Positions 1 to 7,200 of a stretch of 38,366 nucleotides of DNA are shown here, one piece after another. A program made the position numbers and the translations under genes. Below the pieces are notes generated by a model, which was not told the origin of the DNA, ran no database searches, and saw only the letters and a program-made list of their open reading frames with translations. The first letter of the stretch is position 1. Every line of letters starts with the position of its first letter. The DNA is from Streptococcus sp. HMSC078D09 (GTDB lineage: Bacteria; Bacillota; Bacilli; Lactobacillales; Streptococcaceae): contig NZ_KV813680.1 of the NCBI RefSeq assembly GCF_001813675.1, positions 1 to 38,366 of the forward strand, in the 5' to 3' direction.

Positions 1-29
1 TGTCGGCGGTTCGATTCCGTCTCGCGCCA
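1..29 (+). tRNA. tRNA, 3' end only (probably tRNA-Phe)
   Basis: The window opens inside a tRNA. The T arm is visible (stem 5-9 with 17-21, loop 10-16), followed by the 3' acceptor strand 22-28 and discriminator A29. No CCA is encoded. The anticodon lies outside the window. The identity Phe is inferred from the T-arm sequence and from the usual streptococcal order Phe-Tyr-Trp-His-Gln-Leu. Confidence 0.6.
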
Positions 30-44
30 TCAATTCAATAATCA

Positions 45-125
45 GGAAGGGTAGCGAAGAGGCTAAACGCGGCGGACTGTAAATCCGCTCCTTCGGGTTC
101 GGGGGTTCGAATCCCTCCCCTTCCA
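45..125 (+). tRNA. tRNA-Tyr (GTA)
   Basis: This is an 81-nt class II tRNA with a variable arm (CTCCTTCGGGTTCGG region) between the anticodon and T arms. The anticodon stem GCGGA/TCCGC encloses loop CTGTAAA, giving anticodon GTA. Acceptor GGAAGGG pairs with the 3' CCCTTCC and the discriminator is A. The 3' CCA is not encoded, so it must be added by the CCA-adding enzyme. Confidence 0.97.
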
Positions 126-131
126 TCCTTT

Positions 132-202
132 ACGGGCATAGTTTAAAGGTAGAACTAAGGTCTCCAAAACCTTCAGTGTGGGTTCAATTCCTACTGCCCG
201 TG
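132..202 (+). tRNA. tRNA-Trp (CCA)
   Basis: Acceptor ACGGGCA (132-138) pairs with TGCCCGT ending at 201, with discriminator G202. The anticodon loop CTCCAAA gives anticodon CCA for Trp. The length is 71 nt and no 3' CCA is encoded. It lies 6 bases after tRNA-Tyr in the same tRNA operon. Confidence 0.97.
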
Positions 203-213
203 TTAATAATTAT

Positions 214-287
214 GGCGGGTGTGGTGAAGTGGTTAACACACCAGATTGTGGCTCTGGCATGCGTGGGTTCGATCCCCATCACTCGCC
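214..287 (+). tRNA. tRNA-His (GTG)
   Basis: The anticodon stem-loop contains GTG. The acceptor can form 8 pairs (214-221 with 280-287), with G214 acting as the extra G-1 opposite C73. This is the hallmark of tRNA-His. No 3' CCA is encoded. Confidence 0.97.
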
Positions 288-306
288 TATTTATTAATAT
301 TATTAT

Positions 307-378
307 TGGGGTATAGCCAAGCGGTAAGGCAAGGGACTTTGACTCCCTCATGCGTTGGTTCGAATCCAGCTACCCCAG
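307..378 (+). tRNA. tRNA-Gln (TTG)
   Basis: Acceptor TGGGGTA (307-313) pairs with TACCCCA (371-377), with discriminator G. The anticodon stem AGGGA/TCCCT encloses loop CTTTGAC, giving anticodon TTG. The length is 72 nt and no CCA is encoded. Confidence 0.97.
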
Positions 379-388
379 TTAAATTTAT

Positions 389-472
389 GCCGGCGTGGCG
401 GAATTGGCAGACGCGCTGGACTCAAAATCCAGTGTCCGCAAGGACGTGCCGGTTCGACCCCGGCCGCCGGTA
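389..472 (+). tRNA. tRNA-Leu (CAA)
   Basis: This is an 84-nt class II tRNA with variable arm TGTCCGCAAGGACG. Acceptor GCCGGCG pairs with CGCCGGT and the discriminator is A. The anticodon loop CTCAAAA gives CAA. It is the last gene of the tRNA operon and is followed at once by a terminator. Confidence 0.97.
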
Positions 473-481
473 TAGATTATG

Positions 482-503
482 AAGGAGTTTTACTCCTTTT
501 TTT
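482..503 (+). terminator. Terminator of the tRNA operon
   Basis: A short hairpin AAGGAGT/ACTCCTT (482-488 with 492-498) runs directly into a T tract. It sits 10 bases after tRNA-Leu and before the adcR promoter. Confidence 0.85.
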
Positions 504-524
504 GTTTATTTTTTTTCTTTTTTG

Positions 525-544
525 TGATATAATTAACCGGTAAA
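525..544 (+). promoter_or_regulatory. adcR promoter with AdcR-like operator
   Basis: An extended -10 (TG-A-TATAAT, 525-533) is followed without a gap by TTAACCGGTAAA (533-544). That is one mismatch from the published AdcR palindrome TTAACYRGTTAA. Zinc-loaded AdcR bound here would cover the -10/+1 region and repress its own operon. The T-rich stretch upstream holds no convincing -35. Function is inferred from motif match and position. Confidence 0.75.
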
Positions 545-575
545 GTTTCATTTAATGAATTAGAAGGAGTTAATT

Positions 576-1013
576 TTGTCTGAAGTTGCAAATAAAATCG
601 ATCGATTTTTAAATTCTATTTTATTGTTATCAGAAAATCAGCATGAGATTTTAGTTGGTTCTTGTACAAGTGGTGTTTCATTAACCAACACTCAGGAACA
701 TATTTTGATGCTGGTTTCTGATGAAGCTCTAACCAATTCTGTCTTAGCAAAGAAATTGAATGTTAGTCAGGCGGCTATCACGAAGGCTGTGAAACCTTTA
801 TTAAGCCAGGGGATGTTAGAGACTTATCGCGATGAGAATGATGCTCGTGTTCTCTATTATCGCTTAACTGAGATTGGTAAGCCGATTGCATTAGAGCATC
901 AGCACCACCATCAGCATACCCTTCACACTTATGAGGATGTTTTGTCGAAGTTTACTAAGAATGAGCAAGGGGTTATTTCGCGGTTTTTAGATTTATTGGA
1001 AGAGGAGTTATAG
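576..1013 (+). CDS. adcR: Zinc-responsive MarR-family repressor AdcR
   Basis: A 145-residue winged-helix MarR regulator that uses Zn(II) as co-repressor to shut off high-affinity zinc uptake. The ligands known from pneumococcal AdcR are all present at the same numbers: E24, H42, H108 and H112 (site 1), and C30, E41 and E107 (site 2). The recognition helix region is about residues 54-75. The start is TTG at 576, supported by a strong Shine-Dalgarno (AGAAGGAG, 562-569) and by the exact register of the metal ligands. It is the first gene of adcRCBA, with the next start one base after its stop. A self-operator lies about 32 bases upstream. Confidence 0.97.
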   Translation: MSEVANKIDRFLNSILLLSENQHEILVGSCTSGVSLTNTQEHILMLVSDEALTNSVLAKKLNVSQAAITKAVKPLLSQGMLETYRDENDARVLYYRLTEIGKPIALEHQHHHQHTLHTYEDVLSKFTKNEQGVISRFLDLLEEEL

Positions 1014-1014
1014 T

Positions 1015-1719
1015 TTGAGGTATATTACGGTTTCAAATTTATCGTTCTATTATGATCGAGAACCGGTTCTGGAAGGGATCAATTACTACTTAGATAGTGG
1101 AGAGTTTGTTACGCTGACTGGTGAGAATGGGGCTGCTAAGTCAACCTTGATTAAGGCTAGTCTTGGCATTCTACAGCCAAAGGTCGGGACAGTTGAGATT
1201 TCAAAGACAAATGTAAAGGGAAAGAAGTTAAGGATTGCTTATTTGCCGCAACAGATTGCTAGTTTTAATGCTGGGTTCCCCAGTACGGTCTATGAATTTG
1301 TGAAGTCAGGTCGGTATCCTCGTAAAGGCTGGTTTCGAAAGTTGAATGAGCACGATGAAAAACATATTCTGAAGAGTTTAGAATCTGTTGGGATGCTGGA
1401 GTTCAAGGATCGGGCGATTGGTTCTTTGTCTGGTGGTCAGAAACAGCGGGCCGTCATTGCTCGGATGTTTGCTTCAGATCCGGATATCTTTGTTTTAGAT
1501 GAACCGACGACAGGGATGGATGCGACGACAAAGAGTGATTTTTATGAGTTGATGCATCACAGTGCGCATCACCATCAAAAATCTGTTTTGATGATCACGC
1601 ATGATCCTGAAGAGGTTAACCAATTTGCGGATCGGAATATTCATTTGGTTCGTGACCAAAGCTCTCCTTGGAGATGTTTTAACGTCCATGATACAGAAGG
1701 GGAGGGTGACCATGCTTGA
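1015..1719 (+). CDS. adcC: Zinc ABC transporter ATP-binding protein AdcC
   Basis: A 234-residue cytoplasmic ATPase that powers Zn(II) import with AdcB and AdcA. It has Walker A near residue 38 (GENGAAKST), Q-loop LPQQ, signature LSGGQKQR, Walker B ([11 protein letters not shown]) and the switch-His region MITHDPEE. Walker A carries Ala where the consensus third glycine stands (GAAKS, not GAGKS). I believe pneumococcal AdcC has the same. The start is TTG, one base after the adcR stop, with GAGGAG just upstream inside adcR. The end overlaps adcB by 8 bases, which suggests translational coupling. Confidence 0.96.
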   Translation: MRYITVSNLSFYYDREPVLEGINYYLDSGEFVTLTGENGAAKSTLIKASLGILQPKVGTVEISKTNVKGKKLRIAYLPQQIASFNAGFPSTVYEFVKSGRYPRKGWFRKLNEHDEKHILKSLESVGMLEFKDRAIGSLSGGQKQRAVIARMFASDPDIFVLDEPTTGMDATTKSDFYELMHHSAHHHQKSVLMITHDPEEVNQFADRNIHLVRDQSSPWRCFNVHDTEGEGDHA

Positions 1720-2515
1720 TTTATTCCAGTATGATTTTATGCAGCGGGCCTTGTTGGCTATGGTTGCCATGAGTCTTTTTTCTCCTGTGTTAGGGATTTT
1801 CTTGATTTTGAGACGGCAGAGTCTGATGAGTGATACGCTGAGTCACGTCTCTCTTGCGGGTGTCGCTTTTGGACTTTTTCTTGGGATCTCTCCGACGCTC
1901 TCGACTATGATCATTGTCATTATTGCTGCGGTCTTTCTTGAGTATTTGCGGACCTTATTTAAGGACTTTATGGAGATCGGGACGGCAATTTTAATGTCCA
2001 CTGGTCTTGCCCTAGCTTTAGTACTGATGCGTGGTGGTGGGAAAAGCTCGATGAGCTTGGATCAGTATTTGTTTGGTTCTACCCTAACCATTACGGATGA
2101 ACAGGTGATCGCCTTGTTTGTGATTGCTTTCGTTGTATTAGTGCTGACGGCCTTATTCTTGCGTCCTATGTATATTTTGACCTTTGATGAAGATACAGCC
2201 TTTGTGGATGGGCTTCCGGTCCGAACCATGTCTATCTTATTTAATGTGGTGACGGGGGTTGCTATCGCCTTAATGATTCCTGCAGCAGGATCGTTATTGG
2301 TTTCAACCATCATGGTCTTACCGGCTAGTATTGCCCTGAAATTAGGGAAGAACTTCCGTGGGGTCATGCTGATTGCGGTCATCATTGGTTTTATCGGGAT
2401 GTTTAGTGGGTTGATTTTGTCTTATATTGCAGATACACCGGCGAGTGCCAGCATCACGCTTTTATTTGTGGCCTTGTTCTTGCTTGTGAATCTTGGATCA
2501 CGTTTGAGGAAGTAG
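1712..2515 (+). CDS. adcB: Zinc ABC transporter permease AdcB
   Basis: A 267-residue ABC-3 family membrane permease with about seven to eight hydrophobic helices, forming the Zn(II) channel of AdcABC. The start is ATG at 1712 because a strong Shine-Dalgarno (AAGGGGAGGG, 1698-1706) precedes it and the protein then begins [16 protein letters not shown], as in the family. The frame is open further upstream (to 1601), but that stretch only overlaps adcC. The gene overlaps adcC by 8 bases and is followed by adcA after 2 bases. Confidence 0.96.
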   Translation: MLDLFQYDFMQRALLAMVAMSLFSPVLGIFLILRRQSLMSDTLSHVSLAGVAFGLFLGISPTLSTMIIVIIAAVFLEYLRTLFKDFMEIGTAILMSTGLALALVLMRGGGKSSMSLDQYLFGSTLTITDEQVIALFVIAFVVLVLTALFLRPMYILTFDEDTAFVDGLPVRTMSILFNVVTGVAIALMIPAAGSLLVSTIMVLPASIALKLGKNFRGVMLIAVIIGFIGMFSGLILSYIADTPASASITLLFVALFLLVNLGSRLRK

Positions 2516-2517
2516 AT

Positions 2518-4023
2518 ATGAACTTTAAAAAATTTGGTTGGTTATTGTTAGTGGCTTTGACCCTTGTCTTGGCAGCTTGTGGCAAAAGTCAGAGTCAAAA
2601 TGGGACATTAAAAGTGATGACCACTTTCTATCCTGTTTATGATTTTACAAAAAATATTGTCGGAGATGAAGGAACGGTAGACCTGCTCATTGGAGCGGGA
2701 TCAGAGCCTCATGAATATGAATTGTCTGCTAAGGGGCGGGCTATGATTCAAGATTCGGATGTTTTCGTTTATGAGAATGAAAACATGGAAACGTGGGTTC
2801 CAAATCTTTTGAAATCCATGAAGGATAAGAAAACCAAAGTGATCGATGCCACCAAGGGCATGGTCTTGCTTCCTGGATTGGAAGAGGAACATGAACACGA
2901 AGGGGGCGAAGAACACCATCATGAATATGATCCTCACCTTTGGCTCTCTCCACATCGTGCCATGAAGATGGTAGAGTCGATTCGTGATCAGTTGGTGGCA
3001 GCTTATCCAGATAAGAAAAAGACGTTTGAGAAAAATGCCCAAGCCTATCTGAAGAAATTACAGGCCTTGGATCAAGCTTATCAGGATGGGTTGAAAGATG
3101 CGAAACAAAAGAATTTCGTGACCCAACACGCGGCTTTCCGCTACTTGGCCTTGGATTATGGCTTAAACCAGGTGGCCATTTCAGGGATTTCACCTGATAG
3201 CGAGCCTTCTGCTGCACGATTGCGTGAATTGACAGAGTATATCAAGAAAAATGAGATTAAGGTCATTTACTTTGAGGAAAATGCTTCTAAGTCCTTGGCG
3301 AAAACCTTGTCTTCTGAAGCTGGTGTTGAGTTGGCTGTCTTAAATCCTTTGGAAAGCTTGACGGATCAAGAAATGAAAGATGGCGAAGACTACGTGTCTG
3401 TTATGAAGGAGAATCTGAAGGCGCTAGAGAAAACAACGTCACAAGCTGGTAAGGATATTCAACCGGAACATGAGGAAGATGCTAAGACAGTTCAAAAGGG
3501 ATATTTCGAGGATAGTCAAGTGAAGGATCGTAGCTTAGCAAATTATGCAGGTGATTGGAAATCGGTTTATCCATACTTGCAAGATGGAACTTTGGATCAG
3601 GTCTTTGATTATAAGGCAAAATTAAATCCAACTATGACGGCTGCTGAGTATAAGGAATATTATACAAAGGGTTACCAAACAGATATTGATCGGATTAAGA
3701 TTGATAAGGATTCAATGGAGTTTTATCAAAAAGGATCTTCTAAGAAATATACCTATAAATACGTAGGTAAGCACATTTTGACTTATAAGAAGGGAAATCG
3801 TGGTGTTCGTTATCTTTTTGAAGCGAAGGAGAGCGATGCGGGAGACTTCAAATATGTTCAATTTAGTGACCATGAAATTACTCCGGTAAAGGCAGCTCAC
3901 TTCCACATTTTCCATGGAGGAAAGAGTCAAGAGGCGCTTTATGATGAGTTGGAAAATTGGCCAACGTATTATCCTTCGAACTTATCTGGTTTAGAAGTGG
4001 CACAGGAAATGCTGGCTCATTAA
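2518..4023 (+). CDS. adcA: Zinc-binding lipoprotein AdcA (ZnuA-ZinT fusion)
   Basis: A 501-residue surface lipoprotein that captures Zn(II) for AdcCB. The N-terminal signal ends in lipobox LAAC with C21 as the lipidated residue. The cluster A-I (ZnuA-like) domain holds ligand motifs SEPHEYE, DPHLWLSP, TQHAAF and the acidic YFEENAS, plus a His/Glu-rich flexible loop (EEEHEHEGGEEHHHEYD). A ZinT-like second metal domain runs from about residue 325 to the end, with the hallmark AHFHIFHGG. The length matches the two-domain streptococcal AdcA. It is the last gene of adcRCBA and is followed by a terminator. Confidence 0.97.
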   Translation: MNFKKFGWLLLVALTLVLAACGKSQSQNGTLKVMTTFYPVYDFTKNIVGDEGTVDLLIGAGSEPHEYELSAKGRAMIQDSDVFVYENENMETWVPNLLKSMKDKKTKVIDATKGMVLLPGLEEEHEHEGGEEHHHEYDPHLWLSPHRAMKMVESIRDQLVAAYPDKKKTFEKNAQAYLKKLQALDQAYQDGLKDAKQKNFVTQHAAFRYLALDYGLNQVAISGISPDSEPSAARLRELTEYIKKNEIKVIYFEENASKSLAKTLSSEAGVELAVLNPLESLTDQEMKDGEDYVSVMKENLKALEKTTSQAGKDIQPEHEEDAKTVQKGYFEDSQVKDRSLANYAGDWKSVYPYLQDGTLDQVFDYKAKLNPTMTAAEYKEYYTKGYQTDIDRIKIDKDSMEFYQKGSSKKYTYKYVGKHILTYKKGNRGVRYLFEAKESDAGDFKYVQFSDHEITPVKAAHFHIFHGGKSQEALYDELENWPTYYPSNLSGLEVAQEMLAH

Positions 4024-4035
4024 GAGCAGTATCTA

Positions 4036-4071
4036 AAGAGAGACTAGGGCTGATTATCCCGGTCTCTTTTT
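4036..4071 (+). terminator. Terminator of adcRCBA
   Basis: AGAGAC (4039-4044) pairs with GTCTCT (4062-4067) around an inner GGG/CCC pairing, followed by a T run. It lies 15 bases after the adcA stop. Confidence 0.8.
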
Positions 4072-4093
4072 GATTAAAAATGGGGAGTGAAGC

Positions 4094-4122
4094 TTGTCAA
4101 ATGCTTGAAAATACGTTACAAT
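4094..4122 (+). promoter_or_regulatory. Promoter of the 4163 lipoprotein gene
   Basis: A good sigma-A promoter: -35 TTGTCA (4094-4099), 17-base spacer, -10 TACAAT (4117-4122). It lies about 40 bases upstream of the start codon, so this gene is probably transcribed separately from adc. No AdcR-like palindrome is visible here. Confidence 0.75.
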
Positions 4123-4162
4123 GAAAGGGCTTTAAACTAAAAAAATGTATGGGGAATATTAA

Positions 4163-4720
4163 ATGAAAAAAGTTGGTGCAATTCTTGTGAGTCTTTTCAG
4201 TGTGGTCTTATTGGTGGCTTGTTCGCAACAGGGAGCGAGCAAAAAATCACCGGCTTCTTCTAGTCAAACGACTGCCTCAACTGAGGTCAAAAAGACGGAT
4301 GCTTCTAGTTCAGAAGTGAAGGAGAAAGAAAAAAAAGAAGAGAAAAAAGAAGTGAAGAAAATGGATCTTGAGGCGATTGCCAATGGAGATTACAGCAGTA
4401 TTGCTGGGGTTTGGCAAGATGATAAGGGAAACAAGCTGGTCTTTAACGACAAAGGGTTGGTATCACAAGAGTTAGAGGGCTATGGAGCTTCTTTGACGGA
4501 TTATGGAACCGCCTCAGAAGGCATTTATGGTGGTCGTGATGGGGGCTTCTTGTTGGAGTATATTCCTGCGGGAGTAACTATTGGTGATCAGGTCGACGAT
4601 CAAGGACAAGTCGTCTTTAAGGATACATCAGATGCCTCTAAAAACCGCTTGTGGTCTGGTGTTGGTATCGCTAGTTTTGGGGAACAAGGCTCGATCTACT
4701 ATCATGTAGGAGATGAATAA
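4163..4720 (+). CDS. Putative lipoprotein, DUF6287-like
   Basis: A 185-residue predicted lipoprotein. The signal peptide ends in lipobox LVAC (lipidated C20). A Ser/Thr/Lys/Glu-rich low-complexity linker follows (about residues 21-67, with a KEKEKKEEKKEVKK stretch). A compact C-terminal domain starts at about residue 68 (MDLEAIANGDYSSIAGVW). It resembles the streptococcal DUF6287 lipoproteins, whose function is unknown. It has its own promoter and lies just after adcA; a link to zinc is possible but nothing in the sequence shows one. No metal-ligand clusters are visible. Confidence 0.8.
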   Translation: MKKVGAILVSLFSVVLLVACSQQGASKKSPASSSQTTASTEVKKTDASSSEVKEKEKKEEKKEVKKMDLEAIANGDYSSIAGVWQDDKGNKLVFNDKGLVSQELEGYGASLTDYGTASEGIYGGRDGGFLLEYIPAGVTIGDQVDDQGQVVFKDTSDASKNRLWSGVGIASFGEQGSIYYHVGDE

Positions 4721-4728
4721 TGGAAAAA

Positions 4729-4754
4729 GAGGCTGGGACAAAAGTCCTAGCCTC
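4729..4754 (-). terminator. Terminator-like hairpin (best on the minus strand)
   Basis: GAGGCTGGGAC (4729-4739) pairs with GTCCTAGCCTC (4744-4754). Read on the minus strand it is followed by CTTTTTCC, so it could stop transcripts from the GH92 gene. Read on the plus strand the T tract is weak. Very similar hairpins are common between streptococcal genes. Confidence 0.65.
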
Positions 4755-4772
4755 TCAATTGATTTTTGGATT

Positions 4773-4843
4773 GTTGAGTAGGACGCAGTGGTTGAGTAGG
4801 TTCTACTACGCTGATTTCATCAGCTTTTACAGCCCTACTCAAC
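4773..4843. repeat. Intergenic inverted/direct repeat
   Basis: GTTGAGTAGG occurs twice (4773-4782 and 4791-4800) and its complement CCTACTCAAC once (4834-4843). Inside lies a tight hairpin GCTGAT-TTC-ATCAGC (4810-4824). This looks like a dispersed streptococcal intergenic repeat. I cannot name the family with certainty. Confidence 0.6.
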
Positions 4844-4852
4844 TGTGCGGAG

Positions 4853-4909
4853 GTGGGACGACGAAATCGAATTCTAACGAATGACCGATTTCTGTCTCAC
4901 TCTCTTTTT
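4853..4909 (+). terminator. Terminator between convergent genes
   Basis: A long imperfect hairpin. GTGGGACGACGAAATCG pairs with CGATTTCTGTCTCAC (the 3' arm ends at 4900), and CTCTTTTTG follows. It points along the plus strand toward the end of the GH92 gene, so it would stop read-through from the lipoprotein gene. Confidence 0.6.
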
Positions 4910-4910
4910 G

Positions 4911-6986
4911 TTATGCATGTGGGGGGAGCCAAGAAAGCTCAAACTGGAGCAATTGGGCTTCAAGGAGATCTTGATGGGAAACCTCTTGTTTCTCTTTGCC
5001 ATCTAATAGGGCTTTTTGGATGAAATAGGCGCCTGCAGTGTGTGAGTTGGCGCAAATTTTGAGCTCTTGCTTGGGAAGATGGAGAAGGACTTCTTTAAAG
5101 AGAGGGAGGCCCAGATCATAGATTGGTTTTCCTGGACAGGTTGGATAGAGTCCAAGGGCTGACCAGATGTACCAAGCAGATAGGCTACCATTGTCCTCAT
5201 CACCTGGATAGGCTTGGAAATCTTGATGGAAAGCTTGGGAACGGATCTGGTGGATCAGGAGATTGGTGTATTCGGGATGTAGGCTGTAACGGAAGAGGTA
5301 GGGAATGTGGAAGCTGGGTTGATTGGAGATGGCGATCTGCCCAAATGGGGCTTGGGCCATTTCACTCATTTCGTGGATTTCATAGCCATATCCTCTTACG
5401 TCAAATTGAGGTTTTTGATTGGCCAGATCCAGCAGTCGTTGGGTGAAGGCTTTTTTACCGCCCATTAGCTCTATCAAGCCGGAGAGGTCGTGTAAGGCTC
5501 CAAAAGTAGCCTGGGTTGCAGAACATTCTGCATAATCTCCTCCCCAGCTGGTAGGAGAGAAGGGCTCTTTAAAGTTTCCATTGGTGGATCGTGCTCTCAT
5601 AAAGCCTGTTTGGGCATCATACAATGTTCGGTAGGAGAGGCTAGAAGCAGCATACCGATCGGCTGTTTCTGTATGCCCCAAGTGCTTGGCAACGGTAGCA
5701 ATGCAAAAATCACTATAGGCATAATCTAGGCTATGGCTCACACTTTCGTGAAAATCATCGGGTAGATATCCAAGGGTCTTGTAGCTTTCATTGCCATGGC
5801 GACCAAAATGTTGAGTAGGATCTGTTTTTTGGGCCGTTTGGAGCATAGCTGTCAGCATGTTTTCATGTAGGTCTGGTGCGATCCCTTTTGTGACAGCATC
5901 CGCAAAGATCCCATCGATGAGAGTACCTGGCATCATCCCTCGTTCATCTGGGGCCAACCATTTTGGTAGAAAACCAGTATCCTTGTAAGTATTTAAAAAT
6001 CCTTCGAGAAAGTGACGGTAATAATCGGGGTAGACAAGGCTAAAGAGCGGAAAAGAGGTCCGAAAGAGGTCCCAAAATCCGATATTGGTATAAGCTTTTC
6101 CTGGTTTGATTTCATTATGAGTGACATCCAGGTGCCAGTCATTTCCCTCGGTATCTGTTTCATAAAAGGTTTGAGGGAAAAGGAGGAGTCGGTAAAGGCA
6201 ATGGTCGAAAAAGGCTTGATCACACCCTCCGGCATCTTTTACTTCAATTCGTTTTAGTAGCTGATTCCATTGATCGGCTGCTTCTTTTTTAGCTTCCTCT
6301 AGGGGAAGGTGGGGAAGATGGCTGTGAGCCATGTCTTGGGACAGATAAGAAGTTCCTAATTGGACGGTCACTTCATTGCTAGCAAAGGTCAGAAAAAGAT
6401 CTTGATCGATGTGAGTGACGCTCTCAATCGGCTGGCTAAATTGCCACTGGAGATAGAAAGAGTATGAAGTATCTGCGGTATGGGCCTGATCCAGAATGTG
6501 AAAGTGGCAGGTTTGGTCTGTCAGAGTCAAGTCCTCTAGTTCCTTTGCTGCATGAAAGCAGAGTGTTAGCTTTTCTGGTGCTCGAAAGCGCATGACAGCC
6601 CCGTAGCGGCTTGGAACCAGCTCGCTTTGAATCTGATAACGTTCCGAAAAAAAACGGAGGTAGTGAGGCTGGAAAACGGCTTCTTTCATCGAATAACTGC
6701 TTTGACGACGGAAGAGGTCGGAACTTGCAATTTCCCCCGTGATGGGCGTGATGAGGCACCAAGCGTAGTCTCCTATCCAAGGACTAGGCTGGTGGGTGAG
6801 ACGAAATCCCTGAAAAATAGGGAGATTGGGGTTGAAAAACCAAGCTCCTTGTTCGTGTGTCGTCTGGGGAAGGAAGTAGTTCATCCCAAAAGGGACTCCG
6901 GTATAAGGGAGGGTGTTCCCGTGCGAATAGTGGGGATGATTATCGCTTCCCCAGCGGGTATCGATGGTTTGGCAATGTGTGCGCAT
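4911..6986 (-). CDS. GH92 alpha-mannosidase (cytoplasmic)
   Basis: A 691-residue glycoside hydrolase family 92 protein. The family comprises Ca-dependent exo-alpha-mannosidases, often alpha-1,2-specific. Family blocks include VPFGMNYFLPQT near the N-terminus, NIGFWDLFRTSFPLF mid-protein, HEMSEMAQAPFGQIAISNQP, and the acidic GDEDNGSLSAWYIW near the C-terminus. There is no signal peptide, so it acts on imported glycans. The start is ATG at 6986, chosen for the strong Shine-Dalgarno (AAAAAGGAGA) just upstream. The frame extends to 7058 but without a ribosome site. It is divergent from GH125 and resembles pneumococcal SP_2145. Confidence 0.93.
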   Translation of the reverse strand: MRTHCQTIDTRWGSDNHPHYSHGNTLPYTGVPFGMNYFLPQTTHEQGAWFFNPNLPIFQGFRLTHQPSPWIGDYAWCLITPITGEIASSDLFRRQSSYSMKEAVFQPHYLRFFSERYQIQSELVPSRYGAVMRFRAPEKLTLCFHAAKELEDLTLTDQTCHFHILDQAHTADTSYSFYLQWQFSQPIESVTHIDQDLFLTFASNEVTVQLGTSYLSQDMAHSHLPHLPLEEAKKEAADQWNQLLKRIEVKDAGGCDQAFFDHCLYRLLLFPQTFYETDTEGNDWHLDVTHNEIKPGKAYTNIGFWDLFRTSFPLFSLVYPDYYRHFLEGFLNTYKDTGFLPKWLAPDERGMMPGTLIDGIFADAVTKGIAPDLHENMLTAMLQTAQKTDPTQHFGRHGNESYKTLGYLPDDFHESVSHSLDYAYSDFCIATVAKHLGHTETADRYAASSLSYRTLYDAQTGFMRARSTNGNFKEPFSPTSWGGDYAECSATQATFGALHDLSGLIELMGGKKAFTQRLLDLANQKPQFDVRGYGYEIHEMSEMAQAPFGQIAISNQPSFHIPYLFRYSLHPEYTNLLIHQIRSQAFHQDFQAYPGDEDNGSLSAWYIWSALGLYPTCPGKPIYDLGLPLFKEVLLHLPKQELKICANSHTAGAYFIQKALLDGKEKQEVSHQDLLEAQLLQFELSWLPPHA

Positions 6987-7047
6987 CTTGTCTCCTTTTT
7001 CTTCATCAACCTTAAATGATCTGTATTTTTTTTGAACACGCGCTGGT

Positions 7048-7076
7048 ATTTTCTTCATTGTATCAAAGTGTTGTCA
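7048..7076 (-). promoter_or_regulatory. Candidate GH92 promoter
   Basis: Two overlapping minus-strand options are visible. The first is a perfect -35 TTGACA (complement of 7071-7076), 17-base spacer and poor -10 GAAAAT (7048-7053). The second is an extended -10 TG-A-TACAAT (7057-7065) without a good -35. Either would give a 5' leader of about 55-65 bases. Sequence alone cannot choose. Confidence 0.5.
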
Positions 7077-7080
7077 AATA

Positions 7081-7097
7081 TGATAGCGTTTTTATCA
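7081..7097. promoter_or_regulatory. cre-like palindrome between divergent mannosidase genes
   Basis: TGATAGCGTTTTTATCA has TGATA/TATCA arms and a central GCG, like CcpA/LacI-family operators, but it departs from the strict cre consensus. It lies next to the GH92 promoter elements and upstream of GH125. From here it could set catabolite control of both genes. Binding is inferred. Confidence 0.4.
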
Positions 7098-7159
7098 AAT
7101 GGAAAATTTAGTAGAAAAAGGGCTATAGTTTGCGTATGTATTTCCCTTTTGAAATCTTT

Positions 7160-7165
7160 TATACT
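7160..7165 (+). promoter_or_regulatory. Candidate GH125 -10 element
   Basis: TATACT at 7160-7165 lies 35 bases before the GH125 start. No recognisable -35 sits 16-18 bases upstream. That would fit a promoter that needs an activator, for example the AraC-type regulator encoded at 20307. This is inference. Confidence 0.4.
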
Positions 7166-7200
7166 GAATAGGAAAGAATCGATACGTGTGAGGAAAATAA

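Noticed and set aside
246..543. Plus-strand frames of 78 and 62 residues across the tRNA genes
   Set aside because: They translate tRNA genes and a terminator, and have no coding meaning.
1601..1711. Upstream extension of the adcB frame (304-residue version)
   Set aside because: It only re-reads the end of adcC. ATG 1712 has a strong ribosome site and matches the family N-terminus.
2741..3217. 158-residue minus-strand frame inside adcA
   Set aside because: A shadow of adcA, with no ribosome site, known domain or independent codon signal.
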